This document shows positions 39,594 to 47,241 of a DNA stretch of 64,000 nucleotides, in pieces. The notes beneath the pieces are model-generated. The model ran no database searches, was not told the origin of the DNA, and saw only the letters and a list, made by a program, of their open reading frames with translations. Made by a program: the position numbers and the translations under genes. Position 1 is the first letter of the stretch; every line of letters starts with the position of its first letter. The DNA is from Streptomyces sp. NBC_00670. Its GTDB lineage: Bacteria; Actinomycetota; Actinomycetes; Streptomycetales; Streptomycetaceae. Where the stretch lies: positions 7,317,001-7,381,000 of the forward strand of contig NZ_CP109017.1 in NCBI RefSeq assembly GCF_036226765.1, given 5' to 3'.

Positions 39594-40640
39594 ATGCAGT
39601 ACCGCACGCTGGGCAGTACCGGCGTCCAGGTCAGCTCGTTCTGCCTGGGCGCGATGATGTTCGGCCAGTGGGGTAACCCCGACCACGACGACGCGGCCGC
39701 CATCGTCCGCACGGCGCTCGACGCGGGCGTCAACCTCATCGACACCGCCGACGTGTACTCCGGCGGCGAGTCGGAGGTCATCGTCGGCAAGGCGATCGCC
39801 GGACGGCGCGATGACGTCGTCCTCGCCACCAAGGTGTCCAGCCCCATGGGCCCCGGCCGCAACGAGCGCGGCGCCTCGCGGCGCTGGATCGTCAAGGCCT
39901 GCGAGGCGAGCCTGCGCCGCCTCGGCACCGACCACATCGACCTCTACCAGGTGCACCGGCCCGACCCCACGGCCGACCTCGACGAGACCCTGGGCGCCCT
40001 CTCCGACCTCGTCCGCGCGGGAAAGATCCGCTACGCGGGCTCCTCCACCTTCGCCCCCTCGGCGATCGTCCGGGCGCAGTGGACCGCCGAACGACGGCAG
40101 CGCGAGCGCTTCGTCTGCGAACAGCCGCCGTACTCCCTGCTGGCCCGGGGCATCGAGGCCGACGTCCTGCCCACCTGCGAGACGTACCGGATGGGCGTGC
40201 TCGCCTGGAGTCCGCTGGCCGGCGGCTGGCTCTCCGGCCGGCTGCACCAGGACGCGGCCGTCCTGTCCAGCCACCGCACCCGCACGATGCCGTTCCGCAC
40301 CACCCTCTCCCACTACGATCTCGGCATCCCGGGCAACCGCGCCAAGCTCGACGCCGTCACGGAACTCGCCGGCATCGCCGCCGAGGCCGGACTGACCCTG
40401 ATCCAGCTCGCCCTCGCCTTCGTCACCACCCACCCCGCGGTCACCGCGGCGATCATCGGCCCGCGCACCGCCGCACAACTGGAGGGCCAACTGAGCGCCG
40501 CCGACATCGTCCTGGAGCCCGCGGTCCTGGACCGCATCGACCGCGTCGTCGCACCGGGCACCGACCTCAACCCCGAGGACACCGGCTACGCGGCCGACAT
40601 CCTGGCCGACCCGCGACGCCGCCGCCGCGCCGCCGTGTGA
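39594..40640 (+). CDS. Aldo/keto reductase
   Basis: 348 residues, AKR family size. The catalytic tetrad is visible: Asp and Tyr in NLIDTADVYSGGES (about residues 45-55), Lys in VLATKVSSPMG and His in LYQVHRPDP (about residue 122). NADPH binding is suggested by LAWSPLAGGWL and GPRTAAQLEGQL. It reduces carbonyl compounds to alcohols in the cytoplasm. GGAGGG precedes the ATG at 39594. The divergent TetR gene and its operator suggest regulated, substrate-inducible expression. It is the only gene of its transcription unit; a short hairpin (40650-40668) follows. Confidence 0.92.
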   Translation: MQYRTLGSTGVQVSSFCLGAMMFGQWGNPDHDDAAAIVRTALDAGVNLIDTADVYSGGESEVIVGKAIAGRRDDVVLATKVSSPMGPGRNERGASRRWIVKACEASLRRLGTDHIDLYQVHRPDPTADLDETLGALSDLVRAGKIRYAGSSTFAPSAIVRAQWTAERRQRERFVCEQPPYSLLARGIEADVLPTCETYRMGVLAWSPLAGGWLSGRLHQDAAVLSSHRTRTMPFRTTLSHYDLGIPGNRAKLDAVTELAGIAAEAGLTLIQLALAFVTTHPAVTAAIIGPRTAAQLEGQLSAADIVLEPAVLDRIDRVVAPGTDLNPEDTGYAADILADPRRRRRAAV

Positions 40641-40649
40641 TGACCCCCG

Positions 40650-40668
40650 CCGAGCCCGGCCCGCTCGG
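40650..40668. terminator. Short hairpin between AKR and AsnC-type genes
   Basis: CCGAGC and GCTCGG form a six-base stem with a seven-base loop, in the 58 bases between two converging genes. The stem is short, so this is a weak candidate. Confidence 0.35.
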
Positions 40669-40698
40669 AGCACCCCGCCTCACGTACGGCACCCGCGC

Positions 40699-41748
40699 TC
40701 ACACACGGCGCCCGTGCGACGGCCCCACCAGGCGGTCGCCGGAGAGCAGCGTGCCCGCCTGCTTGAGGTGCCGCAGCACGGGGGAGACCTCCATGCTCTG
40801 CAGGCCGGCCAGGGAGCCGACGCGGTCCGAGGTGAACTCGAAGAGTTCGTCGAGATCCCGGCAGTGCGCCACGGCGTGGACGTTGGACGGCCCGGAGACG
40901 GCCGCGGCGAAGGCGATCCCCGGTTCCCGCGCGAGGGCCCGCCCCACCTCCTTGACCGCCGACGGATGCACCCGCAGCCACAGATTGGCCCGCGCGTGAT
41001 ACCCGAGGGCGGCCGCGGCGATCTCCACGTCGATGTGGACGACCCCGCGCCGCAGCAGGGCGTCCAGGCGGCGGGAGACCCGCCCCGGCGTGGAGTCCGC
41101 CGCCGCGGCGAGGTCGACGAGACTGGCCCGGCCGTCCGCCGCGAGGGCCGCGCAGATCCGTTCGTCCCCGGCCGTCAGCACCGCCGGCTCCCGGGCGACG
41201 ACGGGGACCTCGGCGAACGGGGAGCCGTCGCTGCCGAGCAGCGCCTCCTGCTCCGGGGACAGCACGCCGTGCAACGCCGCCCAGTAGTGGCCGCGGCCGC
41301 CCAGGAACTGACGGAGCATCGCGAAGGCGTTGATGTCGAGCACCGCCGCCGTGCGCGGCAGCCGCCGGCCGAGCAGCTCCTCGCGCTGCTCACGGCTGCG
41401 TGACTGGATCGCGCACGTGATCTCGTAACCGGCCGCGCTCAGGGCCACCCAGTTGACGTCCTCGCGTCCGGCCAGCGCGTCGGCGATCGCCGCGACGCTG
41501 CCCGGCCGGCAGCGCAGCCGCACCAGCCACCTGCTCTGCCCCAGCGCCCCCGGATTGACCACCCCGGCCACCCGCAGGACACCCTCGGCACGCAGCCGCC
41601 GGTACCGGCGATTGACAGCGCTTTCGGTAAGACCGACCGCGCCCGCGATCGCCGCGAAGGACGCCCGCGGAGCGATCTGCAACGCGCGGATGATCCGCAC
41701 GTCCTCGGGCTGTACTGCGAAGGATTCCGACACTGAGGCACCCGGCAT
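40699..41748 (-). CDS. Lrp/AsnC-family regulator with two DNA-binding modules
   Basis: 349 residues, about twice the usual Lrp length. The first HTH (VRIIRALQIAPRASFAAIAGAVGLTESAVNRRYRRLRAEG, residues 17-57) is followed by an AsnC ligand-binding domain. A second complete HTH (ERICAALAADGRASLVDLAAAADSTPGRVSRRLDALLRRG) with another ligand domain lies in the second half. Such tandem AsnC proteins occur in actinomycetes. A GTG 15 bases downstream is a less supported start. It is divergent from the SDR gene at 41849, its likely target. Confidence 0.88.
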   Translation of the reverse strand: MPGASVSESFAVQPEDVRIIRALQIAPRASFAAIAGAVGLTESAVNRRYRRLRAEGVLRVAGVVNPGALGQSRWLVRLRCRPGSVAAIADALAGREDVNWVALSAAGYEITCAIQSRSREQREELLGRRLPRTAAVLDINAFAMLRQFLGGRGHYWAALHGVLSPEQEALLGSDGSPFAEVPVVAREPAVLTAGDERICAALAADGRASLVDLAAAADSTPGRVSRRLDALLRRGVVHIDVEIAAAALGYHARANLWLRVHPSAVKEVGRALAREPGIAFAAAVSGPSNVHAVAHCRDLDELFEFTSDRVGSLAGLQSMEVSPVLRHLKQAGTLLSGDRLVGPSHGRRV

Positions 41749-41848
41749 GACGGGAATCCTACAGAAGTGCCCCTCCGGCTCGTTCCGGCGACAGGGACGC
41801 GCACAGACTGGCCGCACACCACCGGCCGCCGAACGAACAGGACACCTC

Positions 41849-42574
41849 ATGCCGTCGACCACCGGGAACCCGCCGAGCCCGCACACACCCACCGCACTCG
41901 TCGTCGGCGCCTCGCGCGGCCTCGGCCACGCGATCGCCGCCGAACTCCTCGACCGGGGATGGAACGTCATCGGCACCGTCCGTGACACCACCGCCCGCAC
42001 CCCCCTGCACGACCTCGCCGACCGGTCCGGCGGGCGCGTCACCGTCGAACACCTCGACATCAACGAACCCGCCCACCTGCCACCCCTGCACGCACGCCTC
42101 GCCCCGCGCCGTCTCGACCTGCTCCTCGTCAACGCGGGCACCACCAACAACGTGGACACCCCGATCGGCGCGGTCCCGACGGCCGACTTCGTCGACATCA
42201 TGGTCACCAACGCCCTCAGCCCGATGCGTGTCATCGAGGCACTGGAGGACCTCGTGTCCGACACCGGTCTCATCGGGGCGATGTCCTCCGGACAGGGCAG
42301 CATCACCCACAACACCAAGGGCGGCCGCGAGGTCTACCGGGGCAGCAAGGCCGCCCTCAACATGTTCATGCGCGGCTTCGCCGTCCGGCAGTCCGGGACA
42401 CACCGCGCCCTCGTCCTCATGGCACCGGGCTGGATCCGCACCGCGCTCGGCGGACCCGACGCGCCGTACACCCTCGAGGAGAGCACCCCGCTGATCGTCG
42501 ACGTCCTGCTCTCCCGGCTGGGCACGCCCGGCCTGGCCTACCTGGACCGGACGGGCGGGACCGTGCCCTGGTGA
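41849..42574 (+). CDS. Short-chain dehydrogenase/reductase (SDR)
   Basis: 241 residues. The classical SDR signature is intact: GASRGLGHAIAAE (NAD(P) loop, about residues 18-30), VNAGTTNN, a Ser in GAMSSGQG and the catalytic Tyr-x-x-x-Lys (YRGSK). ATG 41849 is six bases after AGGA. It lies next to the divergent double AsnC regulator, which probably controls it. The substrate is unknown. Confidence 0.9.
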   Translation: MPSTTGNPPSPHTPTALVVGASRGLGHAIAAELLDRGWNVIGTVRDTTARTPLHDLADRSGGRVTVEHLDINEPAHLPPLHARLAPRRLDLLLVNAGTTNNVDTPIGAVPTADFVDIMVTNALSPMRVIEALEDLVSDTGLIGAMSSGQGSITHNTKGGREVYRGSKAALNMFMRGFAVRQSGTHRALVLMAPGWIRTALGGPDAPYTLEESTPLIVDVLLSRLGTPGLAYLDRTGGTVPW

Positions 42575-42677
42575 GCGGCGTGTCCCCGGTGTCCATGCCC
42601 GGGCGGCCGGCCCGACGCCCGCTCACTGCCTGTATTACGGTGCGGAATACATGCCGTACGACGAGGGGGAGCGACGG

Positions 42678-43514
42678 ATGAGCGAGGCGCTGGTGCTGGG
42701 CGGCGGGGGCGTGGCCGGGATCGCGTGGACCACCGGGGTGCTTGCCGGACTGGCCGACGCGGGGCGCGACGTCACCGGGGCCGACCTGCTGGTGGGAACG
42801 TCGGCGGGCGCCACCGTGGCGGCGCAGCTCGGGAGCGGACTGCCCCTGGAGGAGCTCTACGCCCGGCAGACCGACCCCGCGCGGCAGTCCGCCGAGATCA
42901 TGGCCGACTGGGACATGGAGTCCTTCGGCGCCGAACTGGCCGGTGTGCTCGCCGACGCGGCCGACATCCCGGCGATGCGGCGCGCGGTGGGGAAGCTGGC
43001 GCTGGACGCCGTGACCGTGCCGGAGCCCGAGCGGCGGGCGGTGATCGAGTCACGGTTGCCGTCGCACGAGTGGCCCGGTCGCACCCTGCACGTCGTCGCG
43101 GTGGAGGCGGGAAATGGCGAACCCCGGGTGTTCGACCGCACGTCCGGGGTGGGCCTGGTCGACGCGGTCGCCGCGAGCTGTGCCGTGCCCGGCGTGTGGC
43201 CGCCGGTGACGATCGACGGGCTCCGGTACGTCGACGGCGGCGTCCGCTCGCTCGCCAACGCCGACTACGCGGCCGGCGCCTCGCGTGTACTGGTGATCGT
43301 GCCGATGGGCGGCGCCGAGCTGTTCCCCAGCGAGGCCCCGCTGGAGGCGACGGTGGCGGAACTGCGCGCGCACGGCACGGACGTCCTGGTCGTCGAGCCC
43401 GACGAGGCGTCGCTCACGGCCATGGGCACCAACCCCCTGGACCCCACCACCCGGGCACCGGCCGCCGAGGCGGGACGCGCGCAGGGGCGGAGCCTGGAGC
43501 TGCCCTGGCGCTGA
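42678..43514 (+). CDS. Patatin-like phospholipase
   Basis: 278 residues from the ATG at 42678; an in-frame ATG at 42651 would add nine residues without conserved sequence, and GAGGGGGAG precedes the later one. Motifs: oxyanion hole LGGGGVAGIAW (residues 6-16), nucleophile elbow GTSAG near residue 41 and the catalytic Asp in YVDGGVRS near residue 188, giving the Ser-Asp dyad of patatins. These are lipid acyl hydrolases (PF01734) acting on membrane phospholipids or lipids; no signal peptide, so it is cytoplasmic or membrane-associated. Between the SDR and a convergent SMI1/KNR4 gene. Confidence 0.9.
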   Translation: MSEALVLGGGGVAGIAWTTGVLAGLADAGRDVTGADLLVGTSAGATVAAQLGSGLPLEELYARQTDPARQSAEIMADWDMESFGAELAGVLADAADIPAMRRAVGKLALDAVTVPEPERRAVIESRLPSHEWPGRTLHVVAVEAGNGEPRVFDRTSGVGLVDAVAASCAVPGVWPPVTIDGLRYVDGGVRSLANADYAAGASRVLVIVPMGGAELFPSEAPLEATVAELRAHGTDVLVVEPDEASLTAMGTNPLDPTTRAPAAEAGRAQGRSLELPWR

Positions 43515-43525
43515 GGAGGACGAGC

Positions 43526-43548
43526 CCGGCCGGCCCCCCGCCGGCCGG
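43526..43548. terminator. Hairpin between patatin and SMI1/KNR4 genes
   Basis: CCGGCCGGC (43526-43534) and GCCGGCCGG (43540-43548) form a nine-base stem with a CCCCC loop, in the 82 bases between two converging stop codons. It can serve both genes. Confidence 0.5.
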
Positions 43549-43596
43549 CCGGTGCCGTCAGGCGGCCCGGGACCGGCTCCCTCCGGACGGCGTCCG

Positions 43597-44085
43597 TCAG
43601 CCGCCTGCGGGTCCGGCGGAGCCTGTGCGTCCGGCACCTGCGGGTCCGGCACCTGAGGGGCCAATGTGCATGTCGTGCATGTACTCCCAGAAGCTCGCGT
43701 GCCGTACGGGCGGGGCGGCGCGCCAGCCCGCCCAGGTGTACACGGCCCACTCGCCATGCTCGTCCGCGTCCTCGGGATCCATGAGCACGTAAAGGGCGTC
43801 GGACTCGACGTCCAGCTGAAGCCCGCTCCGCCAGATGGCCGCCTCCCGCCGCTCCTCGGCAGTGGCGTCCTCCTCCAGGTACTCCGCGAAGTCGTCGGCG
43901 AGTCCGGAGTCGTTGTCGTGCCAGCGGGCCTCCGCCGTGCCCGCGAGCAGCCAGACGAAGCCGCCCGCGTGCCGCCAGCCGTCGGTGACGGCGAGGAACT
44001 CCCGGTACGACGGAGGCATCCGACGGCCGAGGCGCGCCTCCATGGCGGTGATCCGCTCCTCGGAGGCGGGTGGGAACTCCGTCAT
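43597..44085 (-). CDS. SMI1/KNR4 (SUKH)-family protein
   Basis: 162 residues. The SUKH fold is visible in ARLGRRMPPSYREFLAVTDGWRHAGGFVWLLAG at about residues 16-50. The middle is acidic (DNDSGLADDFAEYLEEDATAEERREA), and the C-terminus is Gly/Pro/Ala-rich. SUKH proteins in bacteria are often immunity proteins against contact-dependent or polymorphic toxins; no toxin gene lies nearby here, so this role is only suggested. ATG 44085 has no ribosome site, but a RecA-NDp promoter (-10 at 44098-44093) puts the transcript start on it, so the message is probably leaderless. It converges on the patatin gene. Confidence 0.8.
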   Translation of the reverse strand: MTEFPPASEERITAMEARLGRRMPPSYREFLAVTDGWRHAGGFVWLLAGTAEARWHDNDSGLADDFAEYLEEDATAEERREAAIWRSGLQLDVESDALYVLMDPEDADEHGEWAVYTWAGWRAAPPVRHASFWEYMHDMHIGPSGAGPAGAGRTGSAGPAGG

Positions 44086-44092
44086 GCTCCAG

Positions 44093-44115
44093 ATGCTGCC
44101 ACCCACCACTGACAA
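44093..44115 (-). promoter_or_regulatory. RecA-NDp-like promoter at the SMI1/KNR4 start
   Basis: On the minus strand TTGTCAGTG (44115-44107), eight bases, then CAGCAT (44098-44093). The -35-like element is identical to that at 20714; the -10 differs from TANNNT only by C for T in the first position. The flanking bases (GGCGTTGTCAGTGGTGGG) are also the same at both sites. The transcript would begin at the ATG. Confidence 0.5.
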
Positions 44116-44174
44116 CGCCCCGGCGGCCGCCGGGCCCGCGGGCTCTCCCGCTGCCACAGCTTCTGCCGCGTCTC

Positions 44175-44204
44175 TTGACACCTTGTCATGACCGCCCGGA
44201 CACT
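44175..44204 (+). promoter_or_regulatory. Promoter of the DUF1996/GH operon
   Basis: TTGACA (44175-44180) is a perfect -35; GACACT (44199-44204), 18 bases later, is a moderate -10. The expected start near 44211 falls on the edge of the LacI-type operator at 44212. Confidence 0.55.
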
Positions 44205-44211
44205 CCGTGCG

Positions 44212-44229
44212 TGGGAGAGCGCTCTCCCA
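44212..44229 (+). promoter_or_regulatory. LacI-type operator (perfect 18-bp palindrome)
   Basis: TGGGAGAGCGCTCTCCCA is its own reverse complement. Its centre AGCGCT and flanks GGGAG resemble the CebR site TGGGAGCGCTCCCA of Streptomyces. It starts about one base after the predicted transcription start, ideal for repression. The LacI gene at 47242 is the candidate regulator. Confidence 0.68.
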
Positions 44230-44292
44230 GTTTCTCCCGCGCTCCCCCACGACCCCTCACGACCTCCACCACCCCCACTCCAGGAGGTTTCC

Positions 44293-45414
44293 ATGCCACG
44301 CAGATCCAAGGCCCTCTCCGGAACGCTGATCGCGGGCGCGCTGCTGTGCGCCACGCTCGGCGCCGGCGGCATCGCCGCGACCGCCGGGGCGGCGGCCCCC
44401 GGCACGACGGCCCCCGCGTCGCACACCGCTGCCCACTCGGGTCATCCCGGCGGCTCGAGCCATGCCATGGCCGCGTCCATGAAGTTCACCGCGGCCTCCC
44501 CGGACGACCCCGACGGCGACGGCTACATCCCGGCGAACCCGCCGGTCACCGGTGTCACCCCGTCGACGCAGGACCCGCCGCACCGCTACTTCCACGAGTT
44601 CCAGGCCAACTGCGGCGTCACCCACACCGCTCCCGACGACCCGATCGTCTTCCCGCAGCAGCCGGGCAAGTCCCATGACCACACGTTCATGGGCAACACC
44701 ACCACCGACGCCTACAGTTCGACCGCCTCGCTGGCCGCGGGCGGCACCACCTGCAAGGCACCCGGCGACCTCTCCGGCTACTGGATGCCCACCCTGCTGA
44801 ACGACGGCAAGCCGGTGCTGCCGGTCGGCCCCCAGACGATCTACTACAAGGCCGGAGTCACCGACTACACCAGCGTCCGTCCCTTCCCCAAGGGCCTGCG
44901 GTTCGTGGTCGGCAGCCCGATGCAGAGTGCCGCCGAGTTCCGCGACCACCCCGGCTTCGTCGAGGGCTGGGAGTGCGGTGACAGCTACTTCAACACCGAG
45001 TTCCCGGCGAGCTGCCCGAGCCGCGCCGACGTCCAGCTCAACATCCGCTTCCAGGCGCCCAGTTGCTGGGACGGCACGTACCTGGACACGCCCGATCACA
45101 AGAGTCACATGGCCTATCCGGTGGTCAAGCCCGGCACCAACGACAACGTCTGCCCCGCCGACCACCCCGTGGCGCTGCCCATGATCGAGTTCAAGATGGC
45201 GTTCCCGGTCAACGGCGACATGTCACGGGTCACGCTGGCCAGCGGCTCCGGGCACAGCTTCCACTACGACTTCTTCAACGCCTGGGACGACGCCACGCTG
45301 AAGGCCCTGGTCGACCACTGCCTCGTCGGCGGACTGCAGTGCGACGCACGCGGCTACGACCAGACGCACCCGGAGGCGGGAGCGGCGCTCGACGAGAACT
45401 ACCGGCTCCCGTAA
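44293..45414 (+). CDS. Secreted DUF1996-family protein
   Basis: 373 residues. The signal peptide (MPRRSKALSGTLIAGALLCATLGAGG..., cleavage near residue 33) directs export. The mature part has conserved ANCGVTHTAPDDPIVFPQQPGKSHDHTFMG, with His and Asp clusters, and pairs of cysteines (GWECGDSYFNTEFPASCPSR, VNDNVC-like) typical of the DUF1996 family, found in fungi and actinomycetes, of unknown function. AGGAGG seven bases before the ATG. It is followed after 17 bases by a secreted glycoside hydrolase gene; the two form an operon behind the promoter and operator at 44175-44229, so it is probably involved in polysaccharide use. Confidence 0.83.
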   Translation: MPRRSKALSGTLIAGALLCATLGAGGIAATAGAAAPGTTAPASHTAAHSGHPGGSSHAMAASMKFTAASPDDPDGDGYIPANPPVTGVTPSTQDPPHRYFHEFQANCGVTHTAPDDPIVFPQQPGKSHDHTFMGNTTTDAYSSTASLAAGGTTCKAPGDLSGYWMPTLLNDGKPVLPVGPQTIYYKAGVTDYTSVRPFPKGLRFVVGSPMQSAAEFRDHPGFVEGWECGDSYFNTEFPASCPSRADVQLNIRFQAPSCWDGTYLDTPDHKSHMAYPVVKPGTNDNVCPADHPVALPMIEFKMAFPVNGDMSRVTLASGSGHSFHYDFFNAWDDATLKALVDHCLVGGLQCDARGYDQTHPEAGAALDENYRLP

Positions 45415-45431
45415 CCCCCGAGAAGGACACC

Positions 45432-47183
45432 GTGACCCCACCACGCACCCGTACCCGCCGCCTCCTGACCCCCCTCACCGTCGGCGCCCTCCTGGCCGGC
45501 GCCCTGGCGGCACTCCCCGCGACCGCGGCGCACGCCGCCGGCAGCGTCGTCAAGGTGACCGGCTCCCAGGGACACTGGCAGCTCACCGTCGACGGAAGCC
45601 CGTACCAGGTCAAGGGCCTCACCTGGGGCCCGGCCGTCGCCGACGCCGAGAAGTACCTGCCCGATCTGCGGTCCATGGGCGTCAACACGATCCGCACCTG
45701 GGGCACCGACGCCTCCAGCAAGCCCCTGTTCGACGCCGCCGCCGCGCACGGCATCAAGGTCGTCGCCGGGTTCTGGCTCCAGCCCGGCGGCGGCCCCGGC
45801 TCCGGCGGCTGCGTCGACTACCTCACCGACACCTCGTACAAGAACCAGGTGCTCGAGGAGTTCCCCCAGTGGGCGCGGACCTACAAGGACAACCCCGGCG
45901 TCCTGATGTGGGACGTCGGCAACGAGTCCGTGCTCGGTCTGCAGAACTGCTACAGCGGGGCCGAACTGGAGCGTCAGCGCGACGCCTACACCACCCTCGT
46001 CAACGACATCACCAAGAAGATCCACGCCGTCGACCCCAACCACCCGGTCACCTCCACCGACGCCTGGGTCGGCGCCTGGCCGTACTACAGGAAGAACGCG
46101 CCCGACCTCGACCTGTACGCCGTCAACTCCTACAACGGTGTCTGCGACGTCAAGGCCGCCTGGGAGCAAGGGGGTTACACCAAGCCCTACCTCGTCACCG
46201 AGACCGGTCCGGCAGGGGAGTGGGAGGTGCCCGACGACGCCAACGGCGTCCCGCAGGAGCCGGGCGACCGGGCCAAGGCCGACGGCTACACCAGGGCGTG
46301 GGGCTGCGTCACCGGACACGAGGGCGTCGCGCTCGGCGCCACCATGTTCCACTACGGCACCGAGTACGACTTCGGCGGCATCTGGTTCAACCTGCTGCCC
46401 GCCGGGCAGAAGCGGCTGTCGTACTACGCGGTGAAGCGGGCCTACGGCAAGGACACCTCACACGACAACACCCCGCCCGTCATCGGCGACCTGTCCGTCG
46501 AGGGCGGCGCGGGCGCGGTGCCGGCCGGACGCGCGGTGACCCTGGACGTCCGGGCGAGCGACCCCGACGGCGATCCGATCACCTACGAGGTCCTGGACAA
46601 CAGCAACTACCTCGACGGCAGCAAGCAGTTGAACTCCCTGCTGTTCACCAGCCCGGGCACGGGACGGCTCACGTTCACGGCACCCGACCGGCCGGGCGTG
46701 TGGAAGGTGTACGTCAAGGCGACCGACGGACACGGCAACGTCGGCGTCGAGACCCGCTCCATCCGCGTCGTCCCGCCCGAGGTCGGCGGTACCAACCTGG
46801 CACTGCGCAGGCCCGCCACCGCCTCCTCCTTCCAGCCGAGCTACGGCGACTGCCCCTGCACGGCCGCCAACGCGGTCGACGGCGACCCCGCCACCCGGTG
46901 GGCCAGCGACTGGAGCGACCCGCAGTGGCTCCAGGTCGACGTCGGCACCCGCACCTCGTTCCGGCACGTACAACTGGTGTGGGAGTCCTCCTACGCCAAG
47001 GCGTACACCGTCCAGACCTCCGACGACGGACAGTCGTGGCGGACCGTGCGCACGGTGACGGACGGCAACGGCGGCGTCGACGACTTCGACGTCACCGGCA
47101 CCGGCCGCTACGTCCGCGTCAACGGCACGGCACGCGGCACCGGCTACGGCTACTCGCTGTACGAGTTCGGCGTCTACGCCTGA
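45432..47183 (+). CDS. Secreted clan GH-A glycoside hydrolase with C-terminal discoidin (CBM32-like) domain
   Basis: 583 residues. GTG start 17 bases after the DUF1996 stop, with AGAAGGA before it; signal peptide (cleaved near AHAAG, residue 36). Residues 40-340 are a TIM barrel of the GH-A clan: KGLTWGPAVADAEKYLPDLRSMGVNTIRTWG, MWDVGNES (acid/base Glu in GNE) and LVTETGPAGEWE (nucleophile Glu). Next is a fibronectin/cadherin-like segment (DGDPITYEVLDNSN...) and then a discoidin/F5-8C domain (NLALRRPATASSFQPSYG to WRTVRTVTDGNGGVDDF) that binds polysaccharide. It resembles exo-beta-glucanases/glucanosyltransferases. The exact GH family and substrate cannot be set. LacI gene follows. Confidence 0.82.
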   Translation: MTPPRTRTRRLLTPLTVGALLAGALAALPATAAHAAGSVVKVTGSQGHWQLTVDGSPYQVKGLTWGPAVADAEKYLPDLRSMGVNTIRTWGTDASSKPLFDAAAAHGIKVVAGFWLQPGGGPGSGGCVDYLTDTSYKNQVLEEFPQWARTYKDNPGVLMWDVGNESVLGLQNCYSGAELERQRDAYTTLVNDITKKIHAVDPNHPVTSTDAWVGAWPYYRKNAPDLDLYAVNSYNGVCDVKAAWEQGGYTKPYLVTETGPAGEWEVPDDANGVPQEPGDRAKADGYTRAWGCVTGHEGVALGATMFHYGTEYDFGGIWFNLLPAGQKRLSYYAVKRAYGKDTSHDNTPPVIGDLSVEGGAGAVPAGRAVTLDVRASDPDGDPITYEVLDNSNYLDGSKQLNSLLFTSPGTGRLTFTAPDRPGVWKVYVKATDGHGNVGVETRSIRVVPPEVGGTNLALRRPATASSFQPSYGDCPCTAANAVDGDPATRWASDWSDPQWLQVDVGTRTSFRHVQLVWESSYAKAYTVQTSDDGQSWRTVRTVTDGNGGVDDFDVTGTGRYVRVNGTARGTGYGYSLYEFGVYA

Positions 47184-47193
47184 GAGGCGGCCG

Positions 47194-47207
47194 GGGGAGC
47201 GCTCTGT
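47194..47207 (+). promoter_or_regulatory. Partial LacI-type operator before the LacI gene
   Basis: The centre AGCGCT (47198-47203) with GGGG to the left and CT to the right matches the 44212 operator over about half of it. It lies 35-48 bases before the LacI ATG and could serve autoregulation. Confidence 0.4.
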
Positions 47208-47241
47208 GCCAAGTGATCGTCACGCGGTTAAGGTGCGTGGC

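Noticed and set aside
43597..44085. SMI1/KNR4 gene as part of a toxin-immunity locus
   Set aside because: No polymorphic toxin, T7SS/ESX or nuclease gene lies beside it; the neighbours are a patatin and a secreted DUF1996 protein.
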